Part shown: positions 5,628 to 6,479 of the stretch, piece after piece
Numbering within the stretch: the first letter of the stretch is position 1
Layout: every line of letters begins with the position of its first letter
NCBI GenBank assembly: GCA_903839585.1
Contig: CAIMCU010000176.1
Span: 1 to 6,479, forward strand
DNA length: 6,479 nucleotides
Direction of reading: 5' to 3'
DNA from: an uncultured Actinomycetes bacterium
GTDB lineage: Bacteria > Actinomycetota > Actinomycetes > Nanopelagicales > Nanopelagicaceae
Translations under genes and position numbers: made by a program
Notes under the pieces: generated by a model
Seen by the model: only the letters and a program-made list of their open reading frames with translations
What the model was told of the DNA's origin: nothing
Database searches by the model: none

Positions 5628-5930
5628 ATGGCCAGAGGATCTAAGTCTGCAAAGTTGGATGCGAACAGTGTTCAGTCCTACGACATCACAAGTGCTCCAA
5701 AGGCACTTAGTACCGATATGGCCGCAAGACAGCGCAGATACTTTATTTCGATGATGATTCGTACCGCCTGCTTCATCCTTACCGTGATCCTTCCTAGCCC
5801 TTATAGATGGTTTGCCCTTCTTGGCGCTGTAACACTTCCCTACTTCGCTGTGGTGTTTGCAAACGCCGGACGCGAAACAGTCTCCCCCGGAGATGCACTG
5901 CTTTCAGAGAAAGCTCGCTCTCTCGAATAA
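5628..5930 (+). CDS. DUF3099 family small membrane protein
   Basis: The function is unknown. The 100-residue product fits the actinobacterial DUF3099 family: a soluble N-terminus, the segment ITSAPKALSTDMAARQRRYF (20-39) ahead of the membrane, then two predicted transmembrane helices. These lie at about 39-55 (FISMMIRTACFILTVIL) and 61-78 (WFALLGAVTLPYFAVVFA), joined by a very short PSPYR turn, so the protein is probably a hairpin in the inner membrane. A short charged tail follows FANAGRE (76-82). The family assignment is from the RQRRY-two-helix-ANAGRE pattern recalled from memory. The ATG is preferred because no earlier in-frame start is near and a -10-like hexamer is placed for a leaderless start. 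Its stop abuts the GTG of the SURF1-like gene with no gap, so the two are cotranscribed. A link to respiratory-chain assembly is only an inference from that neighbour. Confidence 0.85.
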   Translation: MARGSKSAKLDANSVQSYDITSAPKALSTDMAARQRRYFISMMIRTACFILTVILPSPYRWFALLGAVTLPYFAVVFANAGRETVSPGDALLSEKARSLE

Positions 5931-6479
5931 GTGAAGAAAGAAAAGTACTCACTAGCTAAATCGCTCGTTACCTTTTTCTTGATTTGCGCCTGCCTATGGG
6001 CAACACAGTGGCAGTTTCAACGCGGTGTCGATCGTCAGAAAGAGAACGCGACCATAGCTGCCCGACTGGATTCCTCAGTTATTGCGCTGTCATCGGTGAC
6101 CAAGAGCGTCGGCGGTTTTGAGTGGATGACCGTAACTACGACGGGTCGATTTGAACCATCCAATCAGATTCTTCTGCGCAACCGTTACTTCGAAGGACAG
6201 TATGGCTTTGAGGTCCTCACACGTTTTCGCAATGAAGATGGGAGAAAGTTTTGGGTAGATCGTGGGTGGGTTAAGGCAGGTAAGGATGCAACTACCGCCC
6301 CACTAACGACACCGGTCACAGATGAGGATGTGCAAATCTCGGCGAGGTTGCGCCTGGATTCCTCACTACCCCAAGGTGCGTTCTTTGCTCTGCCTTCGAA
6401 TAAGAGTGGCGGATTGGTTTCAAAGTTAAATGCCCAATCCGGATTGAGCTCAGAGAACTTCTATTTGGATTTAATCTCA
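5931..6479 (+). CDS. SURF1-like cytochrome oxidase assembly protein, N-terminal 183 residues (runs off window)
   Basis: SURF1 proteins are membrane proteins that help build heme-copper cytochrome c oxidase. From a GTG at 5931, immediately after the TAA of the DUF3099 gene, the frame stays open to the last base. A transmembrane helix at about 9-25 is followed by the family signature WQFQRGVDRQKENA (27-40, with Trp27, Gln28, Arg31 and Lys37). The core then has TTGRFEPSNQILLRNR (70-85), GQYGFEVLTRFR (89-100) and FWVDRGWV (107-114). Family members are about 240-280 residues with a second transmembrane helix near the C-terminus, which would lie outside the window. The GTG is chosen because it abuts the previous stop and gives the expected short basic N-terminus (VKKEKYSLAK) before the helix. 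No Shine-Dalgarno is visible, so translation probably depends on coupling to the upstream gene. Confidence 0.92.
   Translation, partial: MKKEKYSLAKSLVTFFLICACLWATQWQFQRGVDRQKENATIAARLDSSVIALSSVTKSVGGFEWMTVTTTGRFEPSNQILLRNRYFEGQYGFEVLTRFRNEDGRKFWVDRGWVKAGKDATTAPLTTPVTDEDVQISARLRLDSSLPQGAFFALPSNKSGGLVSKLNAQSGLSSENFYLDLIS

Noticed and set aside
5503..5754. Plus-strand 83-codon frame spanning the fabG start and the DUF3099 gene
   Set aside because: It overlaps the start of fabG and runs out of frame through DUF3099, whose own frame has two clean membrane helices and a family-like motif.
5906..5923. AGAGA/TCTCT inverted repeat at the end of the DUF3099 gene
   Set aside because: Only five pairs with a loop of 8 nt, no U-run, and it lies in coding sequence just before a coupled gene, so it is likely chance.
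1..6479. Search for CRISPR arrays, insertion sequences, tRNA or rRNA genes, toxin-antitoxin or phage genes
   Set aside because: No repeated units, transposase-like frames, cloverleaf-like segments or accessory genes were seen; all long frames belong to housekeeping families.

Overview
The window looks like core chromosome of a small-genome, moderate-GC actinobacterium. Three observations support this. The gene order infC-rpmI-rplT-(SpoU/TrmH rRNA methylase)-pheS-pheT is the usual actinobacterial one. The FabG and FabI proteins resemble the mycobacterial MabA (FabG1)/InhA pair, including the FabG C-terminus GMGH and the FabI motifs VVHSIGF and AAGPIRT. A DUF3099 membrane protein, an actinobacterial family, sits beside a SURF1 gene. 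Roughly half the bases are G+C and intergenic gaps are very short, which suggests a streamlined freshwater or marine picoactinobacterium (Nanopelagicales-like). That placement is an inference from style, not a demonstrated assignment.

Layout. Nearly everything from 1 to 5546 is on the minus strand, so it reads right to left. First comes a fatty-acid synthesis pair, fabG (5546-4830) then fabI (4827-4060), 2 nt apart. A 187-nt non-coding leader follows (4059-3873). Next is the translation cluster: infC (3872-3267, apparently starting at ATC), rpmI (3242-3045), rplT (3030-2668), a SpoU-family RNA 2'-O-methyltransferase (2657-1884), pheS (1833-826) and pheT (826 to beyond base 1). On the plus strand, diverging from fabG across an 81-nt gap, a DUF3099 gene (5628-5930) is directly abutted by a SURF1-like gene (5931 onward, open at the window end).

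How the genes work together. infC, rpmI and rplT supply initiation factor IF3 and large-subunit proteins bL35 and bL20. The methylase probably modifies rRNA, and pheS/pheT form the two subunits of phenylalanyl-tRNA synthetase. fabG and fabI carry out the two reductive steps of FAS-II elongation. SURF1 assists cytochrome oxidase assembly. No CRISPR array, mobile element, tRNA or rRNA gene is visible, and no gap exceeds 300 bases.

There is no sign of an undescribed multi-gene system: the protein-coding content is ordinary housekeeping. The less ordinary signals are in RNA and regulation. They are (1) a 15-bp stem-loop followed by a U-rich run, lying inside the first codons of the methylase gene just after rplT; (2) a forced non-canonical ATC start for infC behind a clean Shine-Dalgarno; (3) an infC leader carrying a 9-nt copy of the 16S anti-Shine-Dalgarno tail next to a UNCG-type hairpin; and (4) -10-like TANNNT hexamers 6-7 nt upstream of the ATGs of fabG, the DUF3099 gene and pheS, suggesting leaderless transcripts.
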